This document shows, piece by piece, positions 12,185 to 24,024 of a stretch of 64,000 nucleotides of DNA. Numbering within the stretch: position 1 is the stretch's first letter; every line of letters starts with the position of its first letter. Source of the DNA: Heterohyrax brucei (Eukaryota; Chordata; Mammalia; Hyracoidea; Procaviidae); contig CM053166.1 of NCBI GenBank assembly GCA_028571685.1, forward strand, positions 64,566,111 to 64,630,110, written 5' to 3'. A program made the translations under genes and the position numbers. Below the pieces are notes generated by a model. That model made no database searches and was not told the DNA's origin. It saw only the letters and a list, made by a program, of their open reading frames with translations.

Positions 12185-12642
12185 ACCAACACCCCTCATC
12201 TAGTGGTCAGGCCTCCAAGGTCAAGCCTTATTTACCCCAAAGCATTACCCTGAGCTTTAGTCCACATTATTCTTACAGTCAGTTTTTAATTTTATGATCA
12301 TTATCATCAGCACAGAGGCAGTAATGAAACTGTTGTGTATCTTACACAACAGGTAGTCCCTGCCTTCAAGAAACAAAGCAGGACCCCCAGGAAGTTTGCA
12401 GACCATGTAATCTTGAATCATAAATGTCAAATCAGTGCTCTAGGCAGGAAGTTGAAGAAGGAAAACTCAGATGAGTGAAAACTATTGCATCAGGAGGCTC
12501 CATGCAGAAAGTGGAACTCCAGGTGGGCTGAAAGAGAAGGCAAGAGAGAAAGAGGAACAGAGACGGCCACCTCGGCAGGAAGGAATGTATTAAGGAAAGC
12601 CTACCAAAATCAGAGCACTGTATCAGGTATGGATCTATGTGT
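12185..12642. other. No feature recognised
   Basis: No repeat family or coding feature I can support. Confidence 0.4.
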
Positions 12643-13158
12643 TGTCATGGACTGAATTGTGTGGCCCCTTCAAAATGTCTGTCAATTTAGCTAGGTCATG
12701 ATTCCCAGTATTGTATGATTAACTGCCATTTTGTCATCTGATGTGATATCCCTATGTGTTGTAAATTCTATCACTATGATGTTAATGAGATGGGTTAGCA
12801 TCAGTTATATTGATAAGATCTACAAGATAAGATGGTGTCTTAAGCCAGTCTCTTTTGAGGTGTGAAAGAGAGAAGTGAACAGAGAGGCATGGAGACCTTA
12901 TATCATGAAGAAAGCAATGCTGAGAGCATAGCATTTCCCTTGGACCCTGGGGTCCTGGATGAGAAGCTCCTAGACCAAGGAGAAGACTGATGGCAAGGAC
13001 TTTCCTCTGAAACCAATAGAGAGAGACAGCTTTGCCCTGGAGCTGAAGCCTGAATCTGGACTTCCGGCCTACCAGACCGTGAGAAAATAAATTTCTCTTT
13101 GTTAAAGCCACCCACCTGTGATATTTCTGTTAGAGCAGCACTAGGTAACCTAGATACA
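12643..13158 (+). mobile_element. MaLR-type solo LTR, lineage-specific family
   Basis: Starts TGTCATGGACTGAATTGTGTG and ends 'aacctagataca', consistent with TG...CA ends. Contains the shared 'gtgagaaaataaatttctct' and 'gttaaagccacccac' block. About 516 bp. Minus-strand frames at 12782-13184 are chance frames that recur in antisense copies of this LTR. Confidence 0.8.
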
Positions 13159-13194
13159 TATAGTAACGTGTTAATACTCACCATTACCCCATAT

Positions 13195-13375
13195 AAAATA
13201 AAAGCAGTAACCAGATACCATTAGGTCGATTCCTTTTCTTGGTGACACCATATGTGTCAGAGTAATATTGTGCTTCATAGGGATTCAGTGGTTGATTCTT
13301 TGGAAGTAGATACCCAAGTCTTTCTTCCAAGGTGCCTCTAGGTATACTCAGTTTGTGGCTGAGCATGTTAATATA
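13195..13375 (-). mobile_element. AfroSINE-type SINE, diverged
   Basis: Reverse SINE body including 'tcttccaaggtgcctctag' and the inverted head near 13370. Confidence 0.65.
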
Positions 13376-13389
13376 GGGATTCCTACATG

Positions 13390-13532
13390 AAGTAGGGACT
13401 ACTATTATTTACTGTTCACATGAAGAAACTAAGCCCAGACAGATTAAGTAACTTGCTCAAGGTCACACAGTTAATGATAGGCAGTTTGTCTTTAGAGTCA
13501 GTGCTTCTAATATCTGTTTATGCTGTACTGCT
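13390..13532 (+). repeat. MIR-type ancient SINE
   Basis: 'catgaagaaactaagcccag' then 'gtaacttgctcaaggtcaca', the MIR core. Confidence 0.8.
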
Positions 13533-13769
13533 TTTCTAAAAGAAAAGCTTTCTGCAGTGGAACAAAGAGAGATGGTGATGTGAAGGTGAACAGAAGCCAG
13601 AACACCAACAGCCTTGGAGGTCAGATTAAGGAATTGCTATTTTTGGATGCTATGAAGAAGAGAAAGCCAAGTATCTGGAGAATCTTGGCCTGGGAGCTCT
13701 CCACTGTGGGTCCCCTGCTATTGGGTCATAGGGTCAAGGAAACTACTGCTGCGTATAAGCATCTCTATC

Positions 13770-14265
13770 CCCCAAATTAGTAGCTTAAAACAACAACCAT
13801 GTATTTCCTTGCAATTCTGTAACTGTGCTGGAGATAAGGTAGAGATGACTCATTTCTGCTGTACATGATGCCTGCTGGGGTCAGTCATATGGATACATTA
13901 AACTGGGAACTTGGATGGAGCTAGAACATCCAAGCTGGCTTCACCCACATGTCCGGCACCTCAGCCTGAATGACAGGAATGACTGGGCTATTGAGTTCCT
14001 CCCTGTTTGACCTCTCTCACTCTCATCATTCAGAAGTCTAGCACATTTCCTTATATAAAAGCTGGTTTCCAAGAGGGTGAAAGATGAAGCTGCCAAGTCT
14101 CTTAAGGCTTAGAAGTGGGATTGGCACAGCATCACTTCCACCAGATTCTTTTTGCCAAAGCAAGTCCCTGAGCCAGTTAATTTCAAAGTGGAGAGAAACA
14201 GATCACACTACTAGATGGAAAGTGCCTCAGACACTATAGGAGGTTGGGAGAGACTGTTGACAGCC
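13770..14265 (+). repeat. Ancient interspersed repeat, unassigned
   Basis: Phrases such as 'tagcttaaaacaacaaccat' and 'agcatcacttccaccagatt' belong to a common old mammalian repeat. I recognise the text but not its family name with certainty. Confidence 0.5.
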
Positions 14266-14339
14266 ATTTTTACAATTTACTTCAGGAACCAATGACACTA
14301 GGTGCCTCTGATTTTGTTACTTTTGTTCTTGAATTCTTG

Positions 14340-14576
14340 TGTTTTGTAATGTGACATTCTCTCCACAGATCCCCAAATTCATCAAGGAACATCATATCAA
14401 CATCTTCTGTTTGCTTACTCTCATCAAGAAGAACTGTGAACTAAGGAAACAGCTCATCCAGGATGTCAACAAGGAAGATCATTTCAGATGTCACAGCTGC
14501 CCCACTGGAGGAATTGGCCCAGGACAAGGAGAGCCAGAGGATCAAAGGCCTCCAAGAATTTCACGCCTATGGTGAA
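14340..14576 (+). other. Exon-like fragment of unknown origin
   Basis: An open stretch of about 68 codons directly follows a pyrimidine-rich 'cattctctccacag', which looks like a 3' splice site. A second frame also reads well toward the end (14480-14570), as if a single-base shift had broken one reading frame. I do not recognise the peptide. It could be a pseudogene fragment, an exon or chance. It stops at a SINE head. Confidence 0.25.
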
Positions 14577-14975
14577 GCCTTAGTGGCACAGTGGTTAAGA
14601 AGAGCTTAGCTGCTTACTAGAGGGGAGTGGAGAGGGTAGAGAAAAGGGGACAGGAGATTATTAAGAGGATATGAAATGTATAGAACAGAAAGGAGGAGTG
14701 TGCTATCACCAGGCAAGGAGAGCAGTAGCAGCTGCACATAGGCAGGCAGGCAAATTGAAACTGTATTTTACACTTTCACTCAATCACAATAAATAAATAA
14801 AACACCCTTTTTTTAAAAAAAAAAAAAAAAAAAAGGAGCTTAGCTGCTAACCAAAAGATCTGCAATTCAAATCCTTCAGCTGCTCCTTGGAAACTCTATG
14901 GGGCAGTTCTATAGAGTCACTATGAGTTGGAATCAGTTTGACAGCAATGGGTTTTGGGGTGTGAGTGTGTGTGTG
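14577..14975 (+). mobile_element. AfroSINE-type SINE split by an L1 tail
   Basis: SINE head at 14577-14614 and SINE body at 14836-14975. The body ends 'cactatgagttggaatcag' and 'gcaatgggttttgggg', followed by a short GT run. Interrupted by the L1 tail at 14615-14835. Confidence 0.9.
14615..14835 (+). mobile_element. 5'-truncated L1 3' tail inside a SINE
   Basis: Same tail as 1-512 ('aggggagtggagagggta' ... 'caatcacaataaataaataa'), with a long poly(A). The 13-bp target-site duplication 'gagcttagctgct' lies at 14602-14614 and 14836-14848. A textbook target-primed insertion. Confidence 0.9.
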
Positions 14976-14982
14976 TAGGGAT

Positions 14983-15186
14983 GGGCTAACTGCGGCCCTA
15001 GGGCAACATCCTGCCACTGCCTTTGGGTAATAAGGTTTTATTGGAATGCAGCCACACTCATTCATTTACATATTGGCTATGGCTGACTTCATGCCACAAC
15101 AGTAGATCTGAGTAGTGACAGAGGCCTGCAAAGCCTAAAAATATCTACTATCTGGCCATTTACAGAAAACCTTTGCCAACCCCGAC
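14983..15186 (+). mobile_element. Non-autonomous hAT-like DNA transposon remnant
   Basis: Starts 'ggatgggctaactgcggc' and ends 'acctttgccaacccc', giving imperfect terminal inverted repeats of the 'ggggttggc' type. The internal text ('ggttttattggaatgcagcc', 'tggccatttacagaaaa') is a common mammalian DNA-transposon repeat. Exact family not assigned. Confidence 0.65.
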
Positions 15187-15189
15187 AAT

Positions 15190-15720
15190 AGAGATAACAT
15201 TCAGTAATACTTCTTTTTTTCATACTTATTTTATTTCCAGAAATTGCGGTGACCACAGGGTTCACATTTGTAACTGGCAGCAATAGGTTCTTGGGGCAGT
15301 CCATATAATTCCTTGAAGAGGCAAGTGAATGAGAAGCTTTCAATAATAGAATTTTAAGGCACAAATCTACATGATGCTTTTAAAAGCAACCCAGTTTGTG
15401 TTCTTGGTACTTACGAACTTATCTTCTACCTTTGGTAACACACTCTCTCCATGAAAACTTCACATTCTTCACTAAGGAGAAAGTTGTAGTAGATTTTTTA
15501 AAACATTCAATAAACAAATTGATTATCCTCAGAGGGTAATCACTGTGCTAATTCACAATCAAGAGAACCTGACAGAGCTCTCAAATTCTGCCGGCCTAGT
15601 AGTACTTGACCCTCTGACTCGACAGCACTTGGCTTTTTGCAGTAGTACTTGAAGTTTTCGACAAAACCTAAGGTAATTATAGACTTACCTTTTTATATTT
15701 ATGTAAACTATTTGCATGAA
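15190..15720. other. No feature recognised
   Basis: No recognisable gene or repeat. Confidence 0.4.
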
Positions 15721-15723
15721 TAG

Positions 15724-15761
<38 letters not shown>
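15724..15761. repeat. (TG)n microsatellite
   Basis: About 18 uninterrupted TG units next to the RTE 3' end. Confidence 0.95.
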
Positions 15762-15763
15762 AT

Positions 15764-16325
15764 ATGTTGTTGTTAGGTATTATTGAGTTGGCTTCTATTC
15801 ATAGTTATCTTATGTATAACAGAATGAAAGGTTGCCTGATCCTGTGCTAGTCTCACAATCGTTGCTATGTGTAGCCACTGTGCCAATCCATCTCACTGAG
15901 GGTCTTCCTCTTTTTTGCTGACCCTCTAAGTTTACCAAGCATGACATTTTTCTCCAGCAATTAGTCCCTCCTAATGACACGTCCAGGAAACTCTGGTGGC
16001 ATAGTGGTTACAGGCTGTTTGCTAACCAAAAGGTCAGCAGTTCAAGTCTACCACGTGCTCCTTGGAAACTATGGAGCAGTTCTACTCTGTCCTATAGGAT
16101 CACTATGAGTCAGCATCAACCTGATGGCAGTGGGTTTGTTTTTTTTGGTTTAATAATATATCCAAATTAAGCAAGAAAAAGTCTAGCTATCCTTACTTCA
16201 AAGAAAGATTCTGGCTATAGTTCCTGTAAGACAGAATTCTTCATTCTTTTGGCAGTCTGTACATTATATAGTCATTATTTTTCACCAGCACCACAGTTAA
16301 AATGCTTCAATTCAGAATACGCCAA
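15764..16325 (-). mobile_element. RTE LINE 3' end, minus strand, split by a SINE
   Basis: 15764-15985 is the reverse complement of the RTE 3' end, as at 1003-1310. 16154-16325 continues the same element upstream ('ttctttggcagtctg'-type block matching the 45.3-45.5 kb copy). The SINE at 15986-16153 sits between. Confidence 0.8.
15986..16153 (+). mobile_element. AfroSINE-type SINE inside RTE
   Basis: Nearly complete copy: 'aactctggtggcatagtggt', 'ggtcagcagttcaagtctac', 'ggatcactatgagtcagcat', T-rich end. Confidence 0.9.
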
Positions 16326-16469
16326 GTCCTTATCTATCAGCTACTTGTTAGTTGCCATTTTGCATTTACAGCAATAGTAAGGAATCTATTATTTGACTAT
16401 TTTTGTGGATGAAGGAAGTATGTCTGGTGGTAATGAATGTCAAGCTGTGAGGCAAGAGTGATATTGGCT

Positions 16470-16640
16470 GTGATGGTTAAGGTTATTTGTCAACTTGGTT
16501 GATCACAGTTGTCTGTGGTTTGGCAGTTACACAATGGTGTAATTTTGCAGTTACATAATGATACAGTCAGACTCCATTTTGTGATCGGATGTGGTCATTT
16601 TTAAATAATACTGATTTTCACACAATGACCTGATCTTTAG
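16470..16640 (+). repeat. LTR-like repeat fragment, unassigned
   Basis: 'tgatggttaaggttatttgt' and 'caacttggttgatcacagtt' match a common mammalian LTR-like text. Family not named. Confidence 0.35.
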
Positions 16641-17183
16641 AAGGTAACCATGTCAACAAGTGAAGGGTAGGTATACAGAAATATATTTAGAGGCAGTTTC
16701 TGGGTTATGCAAAAGATCCATTCCTGTGTCTTTAAGCTGAATTTGCAGGTAAGTGGGAACTGGTGCACAGGGTTCTTATTTAGGCTTCCTTTAGTGTAAG
16801 AAAAAGCTTGAAGCTTTTTCAATGATTTAAAAGCTGCATGTGCAGCAAGTGAAGGAGATCACAGTAAAGAAATTTCTTACAAGTGAGAGATGGTTCAATC
16901 ATTTCAAAGTGGTGGCAAATTTACATAACATTGAAGGGCAAGTACAAGTTGTGTGTAAGTCAGATATTCCTAACCTAGGGACTTACTGTGTAAATTTTTT
17001 TAAAGAATATTTAATAATTTAATATTTAATAATTTCCCATGAGAAATTATCTTGATCATGATTTCACATGCAAAGTAAAACCAAAAGATGGAATTCAGCA
17101 TTCTGTTTCCCTGGAACACTTGAAGTTCCACTTCTATAACTATTGGTAATATACTTTCAAAATTGTATTCTTAAAACATTTTT
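16640..17183. other. No gene; contains a short perfect palindrome
   Basis: AT-rich. 16800-16820 forms a perfect hairpin with 10-bp arms. Otherwise nothing recognised. Confidence 0.4.
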
Positions 17184-18023
17184 GGGGAGGCAGAGCCAAC
17201 ATGGCACTGTAGACAGAAACACCATGCAGTCCCTCTGCAACAAAGATCAGAAAAACTAAGTAAAAGGGATCCAAACATCAATCCTGAAACCCTAAGCATC
17301 AAATAAAAGGGTAAAAAACTTCATCAAGCAACAAGTGGAATAAAAAATTCACAGAGAACATAGAATGAGGAAAGTTCAGCATCAGACAGCAACCTGAATC
17401 TAGGACCCAGGACAGCATTGACAAGATACCAACCAAGATAACGAACCCTCAAGGAAAAAAACAAAGCTAAAAGACTTACAGTAGGGAACCAGAGAGTCAA
17501 TCTGTAAATGGCTGCAATGTCAGAACAATAAAAGAGGAAATAAATGGTGTACATATAGAGCTTTCAAATGAGAGAGAGTCAAGGTGATGTAAATTAATAA
17601 AAGACTGGTTTCAACTTAGGAAGATGTGGATAAATTTCAAGGTAACCACAAGAGAGTTAACAAAGCTACTGAGTAAAATAAAGACAAAATAAAACAAAGC
17701 CTCAGTAAACACAAAATGTACAAAAAAGAAAAGAAATATTTTTTTAAAAAGCACCAACAAAAAAATTCAGCACAGCGCAGTAAAAGGAACAAAGAAAGCA
17801 TCAGCATCACAAAAAAAGGTACTACAAAATGACAACAGTAAATTGATACCTATCAATAATCACACTGAATGGAAATGGCTTATATGTTCTCATAATGAGA
17901 GAGTGACAGCATGGATTTTTTAAAAAGGGTACCTCAATATGCTGTCTACAAGAGACACACTTTAGAAACAAAGACATAAATATATTAAAAACAAAAGGAC
18001 AGAAAAAATATATCAAGCAAATA

Positions 18024-18164
18024 ACCTACTCTGACTCGTAGCAACCCTGTAGATCAGAGTAGAACTGTCCCATGAGTGTCCAAGGAGTGCCTGGTGGATT
18101 TGAACTGCTGATGTTTTGGATAGCAGATGTAGCACTTAACCCACTATGCCATCAGGGTTTCCAC
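18024..18164 (-). mobile_element. AfroSINE-type SINE in L1, with target-site duplication
   Basis: Reverse SINE ending 'atgccatcagggtttcc'. 'caagcaaata' occurs at 18014-18023 and 18165-18174. Confidence 0.9.
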
Positions 18165-19374
18165 CAAGCAAATATCAACCAAAAAATAGCATAAATAACA
18201 ATACTAAGCACAGATTAAAACAGACTTTAAAACAAATCAATCATTAAAGATAAGGAAGGACATTATATAAAGGAACAATCCATCAGGAGGACGTAGCGAT
18301 AATAAATGTGTACATACCCAATGACAAGGTTCTAAAATTCCTAAAATAAACTTTAATGGCACTGAAAAGAGAAATAGACAGCTGTACAGTACTAGTAGGA
18401 GACTACAGCACGTTGCTCTTGGTAAAGGACAGAACATCTAGAATGAAATTCAACAAAGATACAGAAGTTCTGCCAACCTGATCTCATAGACATACATAGA
18501 ACACTCTACCAGACAGCACCAATGTATACATTCTTTTCAAATACACATAGAACATTCTCCAGAATAGACTACATTTTAGGCCATAGAAAAATCCAAAATA
18601 CTGAGGTAGTACAAAGCATCTTCTTTATCACAACATCATCAAAGTAAAAATTAACAACAGGAAGAGCAAAGGAAAAATCAAATACATGGAAACTGAATAA
18701 CATCATCCTTAAAAACCACTGGATAATAGAAGAAATCAAAGATAGACTCAAAAAATTCTTAGACTCACATCAAACCAAACCTTTGTCACATAGCAACACC
18801 AGTGCTCAGAGGTTGACTTACAGCTATAGATGCACACGTCAAAACAGAAGAAAGAGATAAAATCAAAGCATTAGCTATGCAACTCAAACAGAAAGAGAAC
18901 TGGGAAAGAAGTCCACAGTCACCAGAAGAAAGGAAATAATAAGATCAGAGCAAAAACAAATGAAACAGAGAATCGAAAAACAGCAGAAAGAACCAACAGA
19001 CCCCAAAACTGGTTCTTTGAAATTATCAACAAAATCGACCAACCACTAGCCAAAGTGACAAACAAAAAAACAGGAGAGAAAACAAATAACCCAAATAAGA
19101 AATGAAATGGCAGACATTACAACAGACCAGCTGAAACAAAAAGAATCACAACAGAGTACTACACAAACCTATAACAAATTTGAAAATATAGAGGAAATGG
19201 ACAGATTTCTAGAAACACACTACCTACCTAAACTAACACAAACTGACGTAGAAAATCTGAACAGACCCATAACAAGAGAAGAAATTGAAAAGTTAATAAT
19301 AAAAACAATCCCAACAAAAAGTCCTGGCTCACATGGTTTCACTGGAGAATTCTACGAAACATTCAGAGAAGAGC

Positions 19375-19530
19375 CCACACTGTTGCTGAGTTGATTCCAA
19401 CACATAGCAACCCTATAGGACAGCATAGAACAGCACCATAGAGTTTCCAAGGAGCACCTGGTAGATGTGAACTGCCAACTCTTTGGTTAGCAGTTGCAGC
19501 TGTTAACCACTACACCACCAGGGTTTCCAA
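19375..19530 (-). mobile_element. AfroSINE-type SINE in L1 ORF2
   Basis: Reverse copy running from 'gttgctgagttgattccaac' to 'accaccagggtttccaag'. It splits the L1 RT-domain coding region. Confidence 0.9.
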
Positions 19531-22165
19531 GCTCATACCAGTTCTACTTAAACTATTTGAGAACATAACAAAGGAAGGGATATTTCTAAATTCATTCTAT
19601 GAAGCCAGCATAACCTGATACCAAAACCTGGCAAAGACACCACAAAAAAAAGAAAATTATAGACCAATATCTCTCATGATAAATGCAAAGGTTCTCAACA
19701 AAAATTCTAGCTAATACAATTCAGCATCATATAACAATAATACACACCAAGAAAGTGGGATTCACAAAATATACGCAAGGTTGGTTCAACATTAGACAAT
19801 CTATTAACATAATCCACCACATAAATAAAACAAAAGAATCACATGATCATCTCGACTGGCACAGAAAAAGCATTCAGTGAAGTCCAGCACCCATTCCTGA
19901 CAAAAACTCTCAATAAAACAGGAGTAGAGGGGAAATTCCTCAACAATATCATTCTCAACAGAGTGAGGCAGAAAATATTCCCAAGAATAAAAACAAGTCA
20001 AGGATGACCTCTATCACCACTCCTATATTATATTGTGCTCGAAATCCTAACTAACATAGAAAGGAAATCCTAACATAGAAAGGAAATAAAATGCATCCAA
20101 ACTGATAAAAAAGAGCTAAAGCTATCCTTATTTACAGCTGGTATGATACCATATGTAGAGAACCCCAAAGATGCCACAACAAAACTACTAGAACTCATAG
20201 AAGATTCAGCAGAATAGCATATATATACAAAAATCAATTGGATTCCTATACATCAATAAAGAAAATTATGAAAAGGAAATCAGGAAAGCAATACCATTTA
20301 TAACAGCCCTTAAAAAATAAAACACTTAGGAATAAATCTAACCAGGGATGTGAAAGACCTATACAAAGAAAATTACAAAGCACTACTGCAAGAAACTAAA
20401 AGAGACCTACATAAATGGAAAAACATACCATGCACATGGATAGTTAGACTCAACATTATGAAAACAACAATTCTTTCCAAAGCAATCTACAAATACAATG
20501 CAATCCCAATCCAAATACCAACAACATTCTTTAAAGAAATGGAAAAACTAATCATGAATTTTACATGGAAAAGAAAAAGGCTCCAAATAAGTAAAGCATT
20601 GTGAAGAAGAACAAAACAGGAGGCCTCTCAGCTATCCCACCTCACAACCTGCTATATGGCTACAACAGTAAAAGTAGCATGGTACTTGTAAAATGACGGA
20701 CACATTGACCAGTGGAACAGAATTGAGAACTCAGATGTAAATCCAACAGCCTACAATCACCTGATATTTGACAAAAGCCCGAAGTCCATTAGACAGGGGA
20801 AAGTACATTCTTTTTAACAAGTAGTGTTGACAAAACTGAATGTCTATCTGAAAAAAAATGAAACAGGACCCACACCTTACATCATTCACTAAAACTTATT
20901 CAAAATGGATTAAAGATCTAAACATAAACCCCAAAACTTTGAACATCATAGAAGAAAACATAGCGTCAGAGCTAGAGGCCCTAATTTATAGCCTTAAGAA
21001 GATACAAACCATAACTAGCAATAAACAAATGTCAGAAAATAAGCTGAATAATCAGGATCCTTTAAAATTTAAACATTTATGCCCATCAACAGGTCACCAA
21101 AAGAGTAAAACAATAACCTACAGAATGGGAAAAAATTGTTGTCTATTACAAAAAAGGTCTAATCTCTAAAATCTGTAGGAAAACCCAACACCTGTAACAA
21201 CAAAAACACAAATAATCCAATTAAAAAATGGACAAATGATATGAACAGACACATCATCGAAGAAGGCATGCAGGTGGCTAACACACAGATGAGAAAATGT
21301 TTGAGTTTACTAGACGTTAGAGAAATGCAAATCCAAAGTACAATAAACTGGCATAAATAACAAAAACTGAAGATAACAAATGTTAGAGAGGCTGCAGAGA
21401 GTTTAGACCTCTTAGCTACTGCTGATGGAAATGCAAAATGGCATACCATTTTAGAAAACGACATGGCACCTCCTTGTAAAGCTAGAAACAAAATCATTGT
21501 ACAATCCAGCAATCCCACTCCTAGGAATGCAGCCTAGAGAACTAACAGCTGTCACATGAATACACATATGGATACCCATGTTCATTGCAGCATTATTCAC
21601 AATAGCAAATAGGTAGAAACAATCTATATACCCATCAACGGACGAATGAATAAACAAACTGTGGTACATACACACAATGGAATACTACTAAATGATAAAG
21701 AACCATAATGAATCTGCAAAACAGCTCACAACATGTACAAATCTGGAGGGCATTACACCGAGTGAAATAAGTCAATCACAAGAGGACAAATATTGTATGA
21801 GAACACCTACAAAAACTTATGAAAAGGTTTATACACAGAAAAAACAATCTTGATAGTCACTGGGGAGTGGAAAACATTACTCTACAGTAGATAAGTGGTA
21901 ACTTTCATGAAGAGTAGACCAGTACACAATACTAGGGAAGTCGGTACAACTTGACCACAGCAAGGCCTTGGAAGTTTTGTACACATATCCAAACACCCTG
22001 AGGGACCAAATTACTAGGATGAGGGCTGGAGGCCATGATCTCAGGGGACATGCAGCTCAAATGGCAACATATACTTTATAAAGAGAATGTTTTATGTCTT
22101 ACTTTGGTGAGTAGCACCTGAGGTCTTAAAAGCTTGTGAGCAGTCAATCTAAGATACTCCACTGG

Positions 22166-22658
22166 TGTTATAGTCATCAAGTGCTACTATAACGGAAATG
22201 CTACAAGTGGATAGCTTTAACCAAGAGAAATTTGTTTTCTCACAGGAAAGTAGCCTGAAAGTCCAAATGAAGGGTGTCAGTTCCAGGGGATGGCTTTCTC
22301 TGTTGAATCTGGAGGAACAACTTGCCATTAATCTTTCCCCGGACTGGGAGCTACTGAGGCACAAGAATCCTGGATCCAAAGGCCACACTCTGCTCCTGCT
22401 GCTTCTTTCCTGGTAGTATGAAGTCCCCAACACTCTCCTCTTGCTTTTCTTTCATTTTGATCTCCTAAGAGATTGCCTCAGGATACAATACAGTCTCGTA
22501 GATTGAGTCCTGCCTCTCCAACACAACTGCTGCCTATCGTCCCACATTAACATCATACAGACAGGATTTATAATATACAGAAAGATCATACAATACCAGG
22601 AATCATGACCCAGCTAACCTGCTAGACACATTTTTGTAGGAGGACACAATTCAAGACA
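22166..22658 (-). mobile_element. MaLR-type solo LTR in L1 3' UTR, minus strand
   Basis: Reverse complement of the 12643/49191 family: starts TGTTATAGTCATC, ends 'attcaagaca'. Flanking 5-mers 'actgg' (22161-22165) and 'attgg' (22659-22663) fit a 5-bp target-site duplication with one mismatch. The L1 3' UTR text resumes right after. Confidence 0.85.
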
Positions 22659-23117
22659 ATTGGTCTCACCCCTTTGGGAACAAGGGAGAAGGAAGAAAAC
22701 CAAAGACATATGGGAAAGATCAGTCCAAAGGACTAATGGACAGCTACCACAGCCTCCACCAGACTGAGTCTGGCACAACTAGATGGTACCTAGCTACAAC
22801 CACTGACTGCTCTGATAGGGATCATGATAAAAGGTCTCAGGCAGAGCTGGAGAAAAATGTAGAACAAAATTCTAACTCACAAAAAAAAACAAAAAAACAG
22901 AATTATTGATCCGACAGAGACTGCATTGAGAAGATGTCAGAACTAACACAGGTGCTTATCCTATCTCAGATTTCTTGTTAATGGGAAAAATAAAGTCTTC
23001 TGATGGTATAAGCCAGTTATGGTTGTTTTCTGCTATGTTCTAAGCTTAGTTGATAAAATCTCCATGGTACATGTTGGTATTATTCAGTATATTAGTTCCA
23101 TTATGTTGCAATAACCC

Positions 23118-23611
23118 TGTTGTGGATTGAACTGTGTCCCTACCCAAAAAAAAATGTGTGTAGAAATACGGCTAAGCTGTATTTCTGATTCCTGGTATTG
23201 TATGAAGTTCCTACATGCTGTAAAACCTGCCCCTATGATGTTAATGAAGGAGGATGGGCAGCAATTATGTTGGAGGGGCAGGGTTCAATGTATAAGATTA
23301 TGTTGTGCCTTGAGGAGCTCTCTTGAGATATAAAGGAAAAGGAAACAAGCAGAGAGTTGTGGACCTCAGACTACCAAGAAAACAGTGCAGGGATCATGGC
23401 ACAGTCTTTGGACCCAGAGTTCTTGTGCCTCAGAAGCTTCCAGTCCAGGAGAAGTTTGACAAGGACCTTCCTCCAGAGTCAACAAAGGAAGACTTCCCCT
23501 GGAGCTGATACCTTGAATTTAGACTTGGAGCCTACTACAGCATGACAAAATTTCTCTTGGTTTAAGCCATCTACTTGTGGTATTTCTGTTAAACAGTACC
23601 AGATAACAAAG
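23118..23611 (+). mobile_element. MaLR-type solo LTR, plus strand
   Basis: Starts TGTTGTGGATTGAACTGTG and carries the family's middle ('gaggatgggcagcaattatg') and 3' block ('tttctcttggtttaagcc'). Confidence 0.8.
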
Positions 23612-23789
23612 ATAGCACCCTTAATGAATGATCATTACCAATACATAGCAATTTTGTATTTAGCTTTACTGATATGTTTACCAATTTCTTTGTTCTTATG
23701 TTTCTTGAATTCATATTTTGTTTCTTGGTTCTTCCTGAGGAAAATCCTTTCATTTCTCAGCAAGGACTTGTTAGTGCTAAGCTTGTCCA

Positions 23790-24020
23790 ATTTTTGCAAA
23801 CTTTATTTTGTGGAAATACACAACAAAGAATACAATTCAACAGTTTCTATATAATTCGGTGACATTGAATATATTCTTCAAGTTATACAATCATTCTCAC
23901 CCTCCTTTTCTAAGTTGTTTCCCCCTTACTAACATAAACTCACTGCTCCATAAGGTTCCCATCTAATCTTTCAAGTTGCTCCCATATAGATAGTTCTTAA
24001 GAGAGTATAATACTCAAGGT
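23790..24020 (-). mobile_element. Old L1 3' UTR fragment, minus strand
   Basis: 'acttatttttgtggaaatac'-like text then 'attcggtgacattgaatata' and 'cccttactaacataaactca' resemble the antisense 3' UTR of old mammalian L1s. Confidence 0.45.
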
Positions 24021-24024
24021 CTAC

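Larger units (their letters stand above)
17829..21800 (+). pseudogene. L1 ORF2 (endonuclease/reverse transcriptase), decayed
   Basis: Encodes in order the endonuclease N-terminus (17829-18500), the segment upstream of the RT (19107-19394, 95 codons open, with a 'PTKSPGSHGFTGEFYETFRE'-like block), the RT core (about 19560-20330) and the C-terminal region (20350-21169). L1 ORF2p nicks DNA and primes reverse transcription. Here the frame is broken by many stops, small indels and two SINE insertions. The catalytic FADD block near 20130 is degraded: the codons there read like 'FTAGMIPY'. Cannot make a functional enzyme. Confidence 0.85.
17184..22936 (+). mobile_element. L1 LINE, ORF1 not recognisable, hosting two SINEs and an LTR
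   Basis: Begins with 'ggggaggcagagccaacatg', a typical L1 5' start. The 17184-17828 leader is only about 645 bp and lacks any recognisable ORF1, although the text just upstream of ORF2 ('aaggtaaccacaagagagtt') is the normal ORF1-ORF2 spacer. ORF2 follows (17829 to about 21800), then a 3' UTR to about 22936, interrupted by the solo LTR at 22166-22658. No clear poly(A) tail closes it. Confidence 0.85.

Noticed and set aside
12782-13184. Two overlapping minus-strand frames of 109 and 93 codons
   Set aside because: Both antisense to a MaLR-type LTR.
15724-15761. TG run as a regulatory Z-DNA site
   Set aside because: Ordinary microsatellite; no gene nearby to regulate.
22198-22416. 72-codon plus frame with similar frames at 12903, 49346 and 53060
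   Set aside because: Recurs because these are copies of the same LTR; antisense or sense chance frames without codon conservation.
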